Positions 1 to 9,828 are shown, numbered from the stretch's first letter. The stretch: 41,837 nucleotides of DNA from Actinomycetes bacterium (GCA_021788115.1 JAJYLA010000016.1:1-41837); one strand, 5' to 3'. Notes: generated by a model not told the origin, from the letters alone. Numbers and translations are program-made.

Positions 1-656
1 CATCGGTCACCTGGGGTGCGTGGGTCATGGGGACTTCACTCGCCACGCCGGCGGCCCCGGCCGCCGCCGCCTCCTTCACGCCGGCCCCCCCGGCGACGGC
101 CGCCTCCTCCACGCCGGCGGCCCCGGTGCTCCGCTACCTCGGGCCGGCTCCCCCGGTACATCCTCGGGTGCCGAGGGAGGCGGCACCGGCGACGGCCGAG
201 GGGAAGAGCCCGGCGGCACAAGCAGCACGAGCGCCGGCAGCCCCGATCAGGCGCGCCGGCCCCCCGGCAGCCCCGGCCAGGCACGCCGGCCTGCCGACGA
301 GCCGAGTCGAGCGCGCCGGGCCGCCGGCAACCCCGGCCAGGCCCACGGCCGAGGGTAGCGGCGGAGCGGCCTTCGGCCGGGACGGCGGCCCCCCTGGCCG
401 GGAAGCGGCCGGCCAGAGGTGGGTGGTGCGCCCGGGCGACAGCTTCTGGTCGATCGCCGCCGCACACCTGGGGGAAGGGTCGGGACGCCCGCCTTCCGCC
501 GGGCAGCTGGGGTCCTATTGGTGGCAGCTCGTCGAGGCGAACGCACTCGACCTGCCGGTTCGGGGCGACCCGAATCTCCTGTTTCCGGGGGACTTCGTGA
601 TCCTTCCCCCGCTGCCCGCAGCGGTCAGACTGGAGGGATGGCGCACCGGACGCTGA
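1..656 (+). CDS. LysM-domain protein, 5' end cut by window edge
   Basis: The frame is open from base 3, so the gene probably begins before the window; the first ATG inside is at 27. The visible protein has a Pro/Ala-rich low-complexity stretch of about 110 residues. It ends in a LysM-like module beginning WVVRPGDSFWSIA and closing with NLLFPGDFVILPP. LysM modules bind peptidoglycan or related glycans, so an envelope role is likely. An upstream membrane segment would fit, but it cannot be seen. The last 19 bases overlap the next gene, suggesting translational coupling. The low-complexity part is very GC-rich and produces long false frames on both strands. The LysM call is fairly secure; the start is not. 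Confidence 0.7.
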   Translation, partial: SVTWGAWVMGTSLATPAAPAAAASFTPAPPATAASSTPAAPVLRYLGPAPPVHPRVPREAAPATAEGKSPAAQAARAPAAPIRRAGPPAAPARHAGLPTSRVERAGPPATPARPTAEGSGGAAFGRDGGPPGREAAGQRWVVRPGDSFWSIAAAHLGEGSGRPPSAGQLGSYWWQLVEANALDLPVRGDPNLLFPGDFVILPPLPAAVRLEGWRTGR

Positions 657-1264
657 GGGCCCTCGACCTGGCGATGGCCGTCGCCGCGTGCGTGGCCTTC
701 GCCGGCGCCGCGGTCGCCTGCACCGGCGCCGCGATCGCCAGCGGCTCCGTACCCGCTGCTGCCGCCACCACCCAGGCCGCCACCACCACCCAGGCCGCCA
801 CCACAACCCAGGCCTCGAGCACCACCGTGGCCTCGAGCACCACCGTGGCCTCGAGCACCACCGTGGCCTCGAGCACCACCGCGGCCTCGAGCACCACCGT
901 GGCCTCGAGCACCACCGTGGCTGTTACATCGACGTCCAGTCCCGCCCGCACGACGCTGCCGGCGATCCGTAAGGCACCTCCCAGCACAGCCGCGCGCACG
1001 GGGCCAAGCCGCGCGGCCCCCGCCACTACCGCCACGACTCAGCCGGCGGCCTCGACGACGTCGACGACGATCGCCGGTATCAGCGGACACGTCCCGGTCC
1101 CCCCCTCCACCCTTCCTTTCACGACGAGGGCTGAAAGCGCCCACGTGGACCCCAACCTCGCGATCCTCTCCGGAGCCGGCTTCGCCGCGGCATTTCTGAT
1201 CATGGCCGGGAGGTTCGTGGCGAGCAGTCCCCGGCGCAAGAAGAACCGCTTCCCCTCCGCTTGA
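638..1264 (+). CDS. Thr/Ser-rich surface protein with LPXTG-like tail
   Basis: A 208-residue protein starting at an ATG six bases after a GGAGGG ribosome binding site, overlapping the LysM gene by 19 bases. Residues about 5-35 form a hydrophobic signal or anchor segment. A long low-complexity Thr/Ser/Ala linker follows, including six ASSTTV hexapeptides encoded by an 18-bp tandem repeat. Near the C-terminus LPFTT is followed by a hydrophobic helix (LAILSGAGFAAAFLIMAG) and a basic tail (SPRRKKNR). That order matches a sortase sorting signal, except that the fifth residue is T instead of G. No enzymatic domain is visible. I infer a wall-linked or membrane-anchored stalk protein; the family is not recognised. 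Confidence 0.6.
   Translation: MAHRTLRALDLAMAVAACVAFAGAAVACTGAAIASGSVPAAAATTQAATTTQAATTTQASSTTVASSTTVASSTTVASSTTAASSTTVASSTTVAVTSTSSPARTTLPAIRKAPPSTAARTGPSRAAPATTATTQPAASTTSTTIAGISGHVPVPPSTLPFTTRAESAHVDPNLAILSGAGFAAAFLIMAGRFVASSPRRKKNRFPSA
812..919 (+). repeat. 18-bp tandem repeat, six units
   Basis: Six contiguous units of GCCTCGAGCACCACCGTG, the fourth with a GTG to GCG change, each encoding ASSTTV in the Thr-rich protein. The units stay in frame and have no spacers, so this is an expandable coding minisatellite. Shorter ATTTQA-encoding units lie just upstream. Confidence 0.9.
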
Positions 1265-1283
1265 ACGACGCCTGCCCCCGCGT

Positions 1284-2552
1284 TCAGCGAGGGGCGGGAC
1301 TCGCGTGCAGGCGCAGCGCCACCTCGCTGGCCAGCAGCCTTCCGCGGGCCGTCAGGACCGCCCGATCGCCGGGAGCGGTAGCGAGGAGACCGTCCAGTGC
1401 GGGATCTTCGCGCCAGCCGGCGAGCGCCGTGCCGGGCACGCCGGCGCGCGTCCGCAGGGAAAGCTGGAGCGCCTCGAGCCGCTGCTCGGCGGGTGTGAGC
1501 ACCTCCCCGGCCGCGACGACAGACCGGCCCGACTCGACCTGGTCGACGTAGCGCTCGGGGGTGCGAACGTTCCACCAGCGCCGCGATCCTCCGACGCCGG
1601 CCACGGCGACGGGATGCCGCACACGAGCGTGGGAGTGAGCGGCACAGCCGACGCCCAGGTACTCGCCCTGGCGCCAGTAGAGCTGGTTGTGGCGGCATTC
1701 GGCGCCGGGGGCCGCCCAGTTCGAGATCTCGTACCACCGGAGTCCCGCGCCTGCGAACAGTTCGTCCGCGAGGAGGTACTTGTCGGCCTGGTCGTCGGGG
1801 TCCGGATGCCTGGAGCGGTCGGCGGCCAGCGGTGTCCCCCGCTCCACGGTGAGCGCGTACGCGCTGACGTGAGCCGGGGGCGGGTCGAGGGCAAGGACCG
1901 CCGAGATCGTCGCCCGCCAGTCCTCGAGGCTCTCCCCGGCCGCGCCGTAGATCAGGTCCACGCTGTAGCGGCCGGCGAAGCCCGCGGCGGAGGCAGCGCG
2001 CACCGCCGCACGGGCGGCCTCGACGTCGTGGCGGCGGCCGAGGGCGCGCAGAACATGGGGAACCATCGACTGGACCCCGAACGACAGGCGGGTGACGCCC
2101 ACATCGGCATACGACCGCAGTGTCGCGGTGTCGACGGTGTCGGGGTTGCACTCCACCGTGACCTCGGCGCCGCGGGAGATCGGGACGGCCGAAAGCAGCT
2201 GACCCAGCAGTCGTGCAGGGAGCAGGGAGGGCGTGCCCCCGCCGAAGAACACGGACGAGGCGGGGCGTGGCACCCCCGCGGGCCACCCGGCCGGCGGGGG
2301 TGCCACGCCACCCGACAACGCCCCGGCGGAGGGCGGCCATCCTGTCGGGGCACGGCGGATCTCGGCGACGCAGGCGGCCACATAGCGCTCCGCCAGGTGG
2401 AAACGATCGGTCCACGTCGCAAAGGCGCAGTAGTCGCAGCGCGAGACGCAGAAAGGCACGTGGACGTACACGCCGAAGGGCCGGTCCTCCCCGGCCGCCG
2501 GCGCGGCAATAGGTCCGGGACCGGCGGCTCGGGGCACGGTGCCCCCGGTCAC
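1284..2552 (-). CDS. hemW: HemW-type radical SAM protein
   Basis: A 422-residue radical SAM protein of the HemN/HemW family. Cys35, Cys39 and Cys42 (CVSRCDYC) form the CxxxCxxC iron-sulfur site, preceded by VYVHVPFC. FFGGGTPSLL and the later GVQS segment are typical SAM-binding elements. Proteins of this length with CDYCAF are HemW, a heme-handling protein once annotated as oxygen-independent coproporphyrinogen III oxidase; true HemN is longer. It starts with GTG two bases after the rsmE stop and is the last gene of the lepA-hrcA-dnaJ-rsmE-hemW block, an order common in Gram-positive bacteria. The N-terminal 22 residues are Ala/Pro-rich, so a slightly later start is possible. Confidence 0.88.
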   Translation of the reverse strand: MTGGTVPRAAGPGPIAAPAAGEDRPFGVYVHVPFCVSRCDYCAFATWTDRFHLAERYVAACVAEIRRAPTGWPPSAGALSGGVAPPPAGWPAGVPRPASSVFFGGGTPSLLPARLLGQLLSAVPISRGAEVTVECNPDTVDTATLRSYADVGVTRLSFGVQSMVPHVLRALGRRHDVEAARAAVRAASAAGFAGRYSVDLIYGAAGESLEDWRATISAVLALDPPPAHVSAYALTVERGTPLAADRSRHPDPDDQADKYLLADELFAGAGLRWYEISNWAAPGAECRHNQLYWRQGEYLGVGCAAHSHARVRHPVAVAGVGGSRRWWNVRTPERYVDQVESGRSVVAAGEVLTPAEQRLEALQLSLRTRAGVPGTALAGWREDPALDGLLATAPGDRAVLTARGRLLASEVALRLHASPAPR

Positions 2553-2553
2553 G

Positions 2554-3279
2554 TCAGGCGCCCGCCGGGCGGACGAGCCCGCCCCGGAGGGCGACCAGCA
2601 GGAGACCGGCCGCGACGGCGGCGGTCTCGGTGCGCATCACCGCCGGCCCCAGGTCGACGAGCGCCAGCCCGACGCCGAGCTCAGCGGGGCTCCACCCCCC
2701 TTCCGGTCCGACGAGCACCGTGGGCCGCTCGAGGCTCGGCGGGTCGCCTCCCGGCTCCGCCAGGGCCACCGCGGGCGAGGCAGCGGCGGCGTCCTCGACG
2801 CTCCCCGCGAGATACAGCGAGGGCATCCAGACCCGGCGGCTCTGCATGACGGCATGGCGGGCGACGCGCCGGAGGCGGTCGAGGTGCCCGCCCGCGCGCG
2901 ACCCGTCCCAGCGCACGACGCTGCGGTCGCACCTCAGCAACAGGATCTCGTCCGCTCCCAGCTCGGTGAGCTTCTGCACCGCCCACTCGGGCCGGTCCCC
3001 CTTGACGGGCGCAAAACCGACGGCGATCGCCGGCGCCGGACGCTCCTCACGAACGGTCTCGCCGTCCGGTTCCAGCTCCGACCCCGGCCCGAGGCGGCAG
3101 GGGCGCCACCCGCCCCGACCGTCGGTGGCGCTGACCGCCTCCCCCCGGCGAAGCCGCAGCACCGACCGCAGGTGGTGCGCGTCGCTGGCGTCCAGCTCGG
3201 GGGTGTCGAGGTCGTCGACAACCACGTGGGCGGCCGCCCACCGGGCGGCCACAGCGGCTACGCCGGCGGCCACCGGCAC
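2554..3279 (-). CDS. rsmE: 16S rRNA (uracil-1498-N3)-methyltransferase
   Basis: A 241-residue SPOUT-class methyltransferase. The N-terminal half has the PUA-like pattern HHLRSVLRLRRGE. The C-terminal half carries the knot motifs VLVGPEGGWSPAEL and LGPAVMRTETA, diagnostic for RsmE, which methylates U1498 of 16S rRNA using S-adenosylmethionine. The GTG start follows the dnaJ TAG with no gap, indicating one transcript. The dnaJ-rsmE neighbourhood is conserved in many bacteria. Length and motifs are normal and nothing looks broken. Confidence 0.9.
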   Translation of the reverse strand: MPVAAGVAAVAARWAAAHVVVDDLDTPELDASDAHHLRSVLRLRRGEAVSATDGRGGWRPCRLGPGSELEPDGETVREERPAPAIAVGFAPVKGDRPEWAVQKLTELGADEILLLRCDRSVVRWDGSRAGGHLDRLRRVARHAVMQSRRVWMPSLYLAGSVEDAAAASPAVALAEPGGDPPSLERPTVLVGPEGGWSPAELGVGLALVDLGPAVMRTETAAVAAGLLLVALRGGLVRPAGA

Positions 3280-4428
3280 CTACTTGAACGCGCCCCGGAT
3301 CCTCGAGACCAGGCCGACGTCGGGTGCTGCCACCGCTTCGCCGCGTTCGGCGGCGAGCTGACGGAGCAGCTCCTCCTGGTCCTTGCTGAGGTCGGTCGGG
3401 GTGTCCACGACGACGGTGACAATGAGGTCTCCTCGGCCCCGGCCCTGCAGGTGCGGCACCCCCTTGCCCCGCAGGCGCAGCTCCTTGCCGCTCTGGGTGC
3501 CCGCCGGCACGATCAGCTCCTCGGTCCCGTCGAGGGTGTCGAACTGCAGGGAAACGCCGAGGGCCGCCTGTGACATCGCCACGTGCACCACGGCGAGCAG
3601 GTCCGGGCCGCGGCGGGTGATCGACGGGTGCCGCCGGACCCGGAGGTGCACGTAGAGGTCACCGGGGGGGCCGCCGCGGAACCCGCCGGCACCCCGGCCG
3701 GGGAGTCGGAGGGTGGCGCCGTCATCGACGCCGGCGGGGACCTCGACCACGAAGTTGCGTTCCTCGCGGCGGCGGCCTTCGCCGCGGCAGTCGGGGCAGG
3801 GCGAGAGGATCTCCTCGCCGGTCCCGCCGCAGCGCGGGCAGGGGGTCGAGGTCACCATCTGCCCGAGGATCGACTGGCGGAGCCGCCGCACCTCCCCGGC
3901 GCCCCGGCAGGTCGAGCAGGTGATCGGCGTCGTGCCCGGGCGCGCCCCGCTCCCGGAGCAGGTCGGGCAGGTCTGGGGAAGCCGCACGTTCAGCTCGTGC
4001 TCGATGCCGAACACCGCTTCGGCGAAATCCAGGGTCAGGGTCGCCTCGGCGTCCTCACCGCGCCGGGGGCCGGTCCGCGGAGTCCCGCCCCGCGTCGCGC
4101 CTCCCCCGCCGAAGAAGGCGTCGAAGAGGTCCCCGAGGCCGGCCCCGAACCCGGCGAAGGCATCGCCGGTGCCGGCGGCGCCGGACCCCGGCACGCCCGC
4201 CGGCCCGAACATGTCGTACTGGCGCCGGCGCTCGGGGTCGCGCAGGGTCTCGTACGCGAGGTTGATCCGCTTGAAGCGCTCCTCGGAGGCGGGGTCGCCC
4301 GGGTTCGCGTCGGGATGGAGCTCGCGGGCCAGGCGCAGGTAGGCACGCTTGATCTCCGCCTCGGTCGCGTGGCGCGACACGCCGAGCAGCTCGTAGTAGT
4401 CGAAGGTGTCGGCCACGGGTCCCTGCAC
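3280..4428 (-). CDS. dnaJ: Chaperone DnaJ (Hsp40)
   Basis: A 382-residue type I Hsp40. The J-domain is at residues about 8-73 with the HPD motif at 38-40. A Gly/Phe-rich linker follows to about residue 120. The zinc domain has four CxxCxGxG repeats, with Cys pairs at 154/157, 171/174, 197/200 and 211/214. The rest is the substrate-binding domain. It stimulates DnaK ATPase and delivers unfolded proteins in the cytoplasm. It lies directly downstream of hrcA, so it probably shares the CIRCE operator there. The first in-frame ATG is at 4428; a GTG at 4416, giving a start next to DTFDYYELLGV, is an alternative. Actinobacteria often have two DnaJ paralogues, and this hrcA-linked copy is probably DnaJ2. 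Confidence 0.93.
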   Translation of the reverse strand: MQGPVADTFDYYELLGVSRHATEAEIKRAYLRLARELHPDANPGDPASEERFKRINLAYETLRDPERRRQYDMFGPAGVPGSGAAGTGDAFAGFGAGLGDLFDAFFGGGGATRGGTPRTGPRRGEDAEATLTLDFAEAVFGIEHELNVRLPQTCPTCSGSGARPGTTPITCSTCRGAGEVRRLRQSILGQMVTSTPCPRCGGTGEEILSPCPDCRGEGRRREERNFVVEVPAGVDDGATLRLPGRGAGGFRGGPPGDLYVHLRVRRHPSITRRGPDLLAVVHVAMSQAALGVSLQFDTLDGTEELIVPAGTQSGKELRLRGKGVPHLQGRGRGDLIVTVVVDTPTDLSKDQEELLRQLAAERGEAVAAPDVGLVSRIRGAFK

Positions 4429-4429
4429 C

Positions 4430-5449
4430 CTACCTTCCGTCCACGCCTTCGCTCAGGGCCTTCCCGAGCCGCTTGCTGACCACCGCGACGGCCGCCAGCG
4501 CCTGGTCGTAGTGCATCCGGGTCGGCCCGAGAATCCCCACGGTCCCCGCAGGCTCGCCCTCCACCTCGTAGGGGGAGATCACGATCGAGCAGTCCTTGAG
4601 CGACTGGACCCCGTGCTCGGCGCCGATCGCCACCGACAGCCCACGGTCCAGGATGTCCCGGATCAAGGTCACCAGGACGTATTGCTGCTCGAGGATGTCC
4701 AGCACCCGGCGCACGGTGCCGATCGCGTCGAAAGAGGCGGCCATCCGCGCTGCACCCCCGACGAACACTTGAGGCTCGCCGTCCCCCCCGCTGGAGGGGT
4801 GGACGATCGACTCCGCGGCGGCGCGGACGATCCCGTCGACCATCTCGTCGCCCGTGGGCGGCACGGAGACGGCATGGCCCATCATCCCGCCGGCCAGGTA
4901 GCGGGCCAGGTGCGCCGACGCGGCGGCGACGTGAGCGTCGCTCACGTCCTCGGACAGCTCGAGCGTCCGCTTCTCGACGGCGCCGTTCGCCAGGACCACG
5001 ACAACGATGACCACCCGGGCCGACAGCCCCACCACCTGCACGGAGCGGATCCGGCCCGGGTCGGCCCCTTGGCGGACGACGACGCCCGCGTAGTCCGTCA
5101 ACCCCGACAGGAAGCGGCTGGTGTCGCCGAGCATCTTCTCCAGCTCGCCGTGGGCCTTGGCGAAGAAGGTGCGGACCTGCTCGGACTGCTCCCGATCGAG
5201 ATGCCCCGTCGGCGTCAGGGAATCCACGAAGAAGCGGTACCCCTTGTCCGTCGGCACCCGCCCGGCGCTCGTGTGCGGCTGGATCAGGTAGCCGTCGCGC
5301 TCCAGGACGCTCATCTCGTTGCGGACCGTCGCCGACGAGACGGAGAGGCCGGGGATGCGCGAAACGGCCACCGAGCCCACCGGCTGGGCGGTCTCGATGT
5401 ACTCCTCCACGATGGCGCGGAGAATCGCTGCTTTGCGGTCGTCAAGCAC
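4430..5449 (-). CDS. hrcA: Heat-inducible transcription repressor HrcA
   Basis: The repressor that binds CIRCE operators and controls chaperone genes. The N-terminal winged helix carries IETAQPVGS, SSATVRNEMSVLE and TSAGRVPTDKGYRFFVD, all hallmark HrcA segments. I chose GTG at 5447-5449, giving 339 residues beginning with LDDRKAAILRAIVEEY as in homologues. The frame continues to a TTG at 5494, but that extension runs through the CIRCE palindrome and looks non-coding. There is no Shine-Dalgarno site before the GTG. TATCTT lies 11 nt upstream, so the mRNA may have almost no leader. The stop is separated from the dnaJ start by one base. Confidence 0.9.
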   Translation of the reverse strand: MLDDRKAAILRAIVEEYIETAQPVGSVAVSRIPGLSVSSATVRNEMSVLERDGYLIQPHTSAGRVPTDKGYRFFVDSLTPTGHLDREQSEQVRTFFAKAHGELEKMLGDTSRFLSGLTDYAGVVVRQGADPGRIRSVQVVGLSARVVIVVVVLANGAVEKRTLELSEDVSDAHVAAASAHLARYLAGGMMGHAVSVPPTGDEMVDGIVRAAAESIVHPSSGGDGEPQVFVGGAARMAASFDAIGTVRRVLDILEQQYVLVTLIRDILDRGLSVAIGAEHGVQSLKDCSIVISPYEVEGEPAGTVGILGPTRMHYDQALAAVAVVSKRLGKALSEGVDGR

Positions 5450-5450
5450 C

Positions 5451-5477
5451 TTGGCACTCAAAGATACCGAGTGCCAG
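5451..5477 (-). promoter_or_regulatory. CIRCE operator at hrcA start
   Basis: TTGGCACTC, nine bases, GAGTGCCAG. The consensus CIRCE is TTAGCACTC-N9-GAGTGCTAA, so 15 of 18 arm positions match and the two GCACTC/GAGTGC cores are perfect. It ends one base before the proposed hrcA GTG, fitting autorepression of hrcA-dnaJ. A possible -10 (TATCTT on the minus strand, 5461-5466) lies inside the spacer, so bound HrcA would cover the promoter. Confidence 0.88.
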
Positions 5478-5507
5478 CCTATTGGCGCGACCAAGGAACG
5501 CGGCGCC

Positions 5508-7292
<1,785 letters not shown>

Positions 7293-7331
7293 GATGTCTC
7301 TGCCGTGGTGGCGGTTCTTTCTTCGGGTGAA

Positions 7332-7367
7332 AGGACGGGACCGGTCGCGTCTGTCGCGCCCCGTCCT
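7332..7367. repeat. Inverted repeat upstream of lepA
   Basis: AGGACGGG (7332-7339) and CCCGTCCT (7360-7367) are perfectly complementary around 20 bases, 40 bp before the lepA GTG. It could be an operator or a leader hairpin. The remaining non-coding DNA between lepA and the next gene (7293-7716) shows nothing else I can identify. Confidence 0.45.
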
Positions 7368-7716
7368 CGAACAGTGTGGCGCACGCAGGCCCGGAGCCGT
7401 CGCGGCGCCTATCTTTGCAGCGATGAGCACCACCGCCGGCTTCGAGGCGGCGGCCACGATCCCTGCGACCTGCGGCGCCGGCGGCAGCGTAACGGCCCCG
7501 CGGCGCACCCGTGGCCCTCGGCCTGCCCTTCCCCGACCGCCTGGTCAGCGCCGAGGCCTCTTCCACCTCGTGCAAGCCCACGCGGACTAGCGGCCGATGG
7601 GAGCACGGGAACTGGCGGGGCCTCCGGGCAGGGTCTGGAGGCGTCCCGGCGGGGTCTCCTCGGGCCGGGGGCGCGGCCCTGCAGTCCGGACGTGGACGGA
7701 CCGCCAAGCGGCACGG

Positions 7717-8301
7717 ATGTTGCGGGGCCTCGAACCGATGCGCCTGCTGGCCGCCGGGCCCCTCCTGTGGATCTACGCCGCGTCCGACCAGCAGAAGGTC
7801 ATCGACGCCGACGTCGAACGGTGGGCGGACCTGCTGTGGGTGTCCGACCGCTCCTCCATGCTCTGCCGGCTCCTGTACGCCTACCCCGAGTTCCGCACCG
7901 TCTTCTACCACCGCCTCCGCCAGGGCAACCCGACCGCTGCGCTCCTCGCCCGGTTGGCCGCCCATATCTGGAAAGGCGTGCCCGGCCTCGACGTGCGGGG
8001 AGACATAGGACCGGGGCTGTTCATCTCGCACGGCCAGGGGACGGTGCTCCTGGCGGAGCGCATCGGCACCAACCTGTGGGTCCACCAGGGGGTCACCGTC
8101 GGCTGGGACTACCGGAGCGTGCGGGCTCCGGTCATCGGCGACGACGTCTTCATCGGCGCCGGCGCCAAAATCCTCGGCGCCGTCACCGTCGGCGACGGAG
8201 CCCGCATCGGCGCCAATGCCGTGGTCGTCTGCGACGTGCCTGCCGGCGCCACCGCCGTCGGCGTCCCCGCACGGATCATCGACGCCGCCGATCCCGACTG
8301 A
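7717..8301 (+). CDS. Serine O-acetyltransferase-like hexapeptide transferase
   Basis: A left-handed beta-helix acyltransferase. An alpha-helical N-terminal part (about 1-85) with YPEFRTVFYHR precedes hexapeptide repeats. These include VRGDIGPGLFISHGQGTVL, IGDDVFIGAGAKILGAVTVG and ARIGANAVVVCDVPAGATAVGVPARI. The SHG histidine and the closing GVPARI are typical of CysE-like enzymes. CysE makes O-acetylserine for cysteine synthesis; this shorter divergent form could acetylate another substrate. I start at ATG 7717 (194 aa); an ATG at 7738 is possible. The frame stays open back to 7597, but that part is low-complexity Gly/Arg. No cysK partner lies nearby. Confidence 0.75.
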   Translation: MLRGLEPMRLLAAGPLLWIYAASDQQKVIDADVERWADLLWVSDRSSMLCRLLYAYPEFRTVFYHRLRQGNPTAALLARLAAHIWKGVPGLDVRGDIGPGLFISHGQGTVLLAERIGTNLWVHQGVTVGWDYRSVRAPVIGDDVFIGAGAKILGAVTVGDGARIGANAVVVCDVPAGATAVGVPARIIDAADPD

Positions 8302-8303
8302 GG

Positions 8304-8361
8304 GCCGCCGGCGGGCGAAGCCGGCGGGCCGGCGGGCGGAGCCGGCGGGCCGGCGGGCGGA
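8304..8361. repeat. GC-rich 21-bp tandem repeat after acetyltransferase
   Basis: Two exact 21-bp units (8320-8340 and 8341-8361) built of GCCGGCGG and GCCGGCGGGCGGA blocks, preceded by a partial unit. The blocks are self-complementary (GCCGGC), so the RNA would form stable hairpins just after the stop codon, possibly acting as a transcription terminator before rpsT. Confidence 0.7.
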
Positions 8362-8393
8362 GCCGGGACCGAGTGCCCAGGGCCGGAGCCTGA

Positions 8394-8428
8394 TAGCATC
8401 TTCGGGTTTCCCGAACGGAGTGATAGGA
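8394..8428 (+). promoter_or_regulatory. rpsT promoter/leader with hairpin and RBS
   Basis: TAGCAT at 8394-8399 is a plausible -10. TTCGGG-TTT-CCCGAA (8401-8415) forms a perfect six-base-pair stem in the leader. GGAG (8417-8420) and AGGA (8425-8428) are candidate ribosome binding sites. A hairpin next to the RBS would suit feedback control by S20, which is inference. Confidence 0.5.
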
Positions 8429-8432
8429 CGCC

Positions 8433-8705
8433 GTGGCCAACATCAAGAGCCAGATCAAGCGCAACCGGACCAACGAGAAGGCGCGCCTGCGCAACAAGGC
8501 GGCAAAGTCCGAAGTGAAGACGCGCATCAAGAGGGCGGTGGCGTCGGCCCAGGCGGGAACGGACACGGCTACCGACGACCTGCGGATGGCTGTCAAGCGG
8601 CTCGACAAGGCGGCTGCTCGTGGCATCATCCACAAGAACCAGGCCTCCAACCGCAAGGGCCGCCTGATGCGACGCATCGAGGCCCTGGCCGGCTCCGAGT
8701 CCTGA
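8433..8705 (+). CDS. rpsT: 30S ribosomal protein S20
   Basis: A 90-residue, Lys/Arg-rich helical protein starting [20 protein letters not shown] from a GTG codon. It contains [15 protein letters not shown] and [18 protein letters not shown], the standard S20 pattern for binding 16S rRNA in the 30S subunit. Length is normal. It is a single-gene unit between tandem GC repeats upstream and a pair of 53-nt repeats downstream, and converges on tauE. Confidence 0.95.
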   Translation: MANIKSQIKRNRTNEKARLRNKAAKSEVKTRIKRAVASAQAGTDTATDDLRMAVKRLDKAAARGIIHKNQASNRKGRLMRRIEALAGSES

Positions 8706-8787
8706 GGCCCGGCGCCGGCTCGGCGCCCCCGCCAAGCACCGTCCTTCCGGGCGACCTGGCCGGGGCCGGCCCCGTCAGGCACACGAG

Positions 8788-8913
8788 CGGACACGAATCA
8801 CGCCTTCTCGCCCTTCTGCCGCGAACCCTGTCCCCTCGCGTACCCGTAGGGGCACAAAAACGGACACGATCACGCCTCCTCGCGCTCCCTGCCGCGAACT
8901 GTGTCCGTTCGCG
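8788..8913. repeat. Pair of 53-nt imperfect direct repeats
   Basis: Copies at 8788-8840 and 8861-8913 both begin CGGACACGA and share TCACGCC, CTGCCGCGAAC and a final TCGCG. The second copy is bounded by AACGGACAC and GTGTCCGTT, a perfect nine-base inverted repeat, so each copy can fold as a hairpin. It lies in the convergent gap between rpsT and tauE, where a terminator is expected, but duplication of the whole element suggests a REP-like repeat or small RNA. Confidence 0.65.
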
Positions 8914-8975
8914 CGCCCGCCAGGGACGTGACGAGCTCCCTTCGCGGACTTCACGCCCCTCCCGATGACGAGGGT

Positions 8976-9824
8976 TCAGGCGACCCAGAAGGCGACCGCC
9001 ACGCCCAGGCCCACGACCACGACGATCCGTCGCAAGACCACGCCCGGTATCACCCTCACGAGCCTTCCGCCACCCGCCCCTCCCACAAGGCTCGCAGCAG
9101 CCATCACGGGAACGAGCTGCCAGCGGACGTGACCCGAAAAGGCAAAGAACACCGCGGCGACGATGCTGATCCCGAAGGAGAGGAGTTGCTTGAGCGCGTT
9201 GAGCTTGACGAGTGACTCGCTGCTGAAGACGCCGAGGATCGCCAGCAGCATGATGCCCAGACCGGCTCCGAAGAACCCGCCGTAGATCGACGCCACGAAC
9301 ACCGATGCGAGCAACGCGGCGCCCCGGCCGGCATGGTTCGCCCGGGGATGGCCTGCCGGCAATCGCCCCGCCGGCGGATCCCCCGCCGGCGGATCCCCCG
9401 CCGGCGGATCCCCCCCCGGAGAACCCGCCGGCGGCGGGGACCACAGCCATCTGCGAAGGCGGTCCTGGGCGACCAGCAGGACACACGACATGACGATGAG
9501 GTACGGCACGACGACGCGGAATGCGTGGGGCGGTATGGCCACGAGCAGGATCGACCCTGCCAGGCCGCCGGCCGTGGCGATGACGGCCGCCCGCCAGGCG
9601 CCCGCGAGCTGCGGACGGAGGTCGTCGCGCTGCGCCCACGTTCCGGCGAGATAGCCGGGCAGGAGGGCCACCGCGTTGGTCACGTTTGCAGCGACGGACG
9701 GCACCCCCAGCCCCACCAGCGTGGGAAACGACACGAGGGTCCCGCCCCCCGCCAGGGCATTGATCGCGCCCGCGAGGGCGGCCGCGCCCGCAGCAGCCAG
9801 ATAGTCGAGGGTCGACAGAGCCAC
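8976..9824 (-). CDS. TauE/SafE-family membrane permease
   Basis: A 282-residue membrane protein of the sulfite-exporter TauE/SafE (DUF81) family, with two halves of about four hydrophobic segments each. The first has INALAGGGTLVSFPTLVGLG, the family's glycine-rich signature; the second repeats it as SIYGGFFGAGLGIMLLAILG. I start at GTG 9822-9824, four bases after the holA stop. The open frame continues to 9920 but overlaps holA and is not hydrophobic. The halves are joined by a Pro/Asp-rich cytoplasmic linker with GDPPA repeats. It probably exports a sulfonate, sulfite or related small anion; the substrate cannot be told. It is last in the trx-folP2-holA-tauE operon. Confidence 0.85.
   Translation of the reverse strand: MALSTLDYLAAAGAAALAGAINALAGGGTLVSFPTLVGLGVPSVAANVTNAVALLPGYLAGTWAQRDDLRPQLAGAWRAAVIATAGGLAGSILLVAIPPHAFRVVVPYLIVMSCVLLVAQDRLRRWLWSPPPAGSPGGDPPAGDPPAGDPPAGRLPAGHPRANHAGRGAALLASVFVASIYGGFFGAGLGIMLLAILGVFSSESLVKLNALKQLLSFGISIVAAVFFAFSGHVRWQLVPVMAAASLVGGAGGGRLVRVIPGVVLRRIVVVVGLGVAVAFWVA
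9368..9412 (-). repeat. 15-bp coding tandem repeat in TauE linker
   Basis: Three exact CCGCCGGCGGATCCC units read as GDPPA repeats on the minus strand, in the loop between the two TauE halves. The unit is in frame, so copy-number change would only lengthen the loop. Confidence 0.85.
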
Positions 9825-9828
9825 GGCG

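Noticed and set aside
812-919. CRISPR-like array
   Set aside because: The repeats are contiguous with no spacers and stay in one reading frame, so they are a coding minisatellite.
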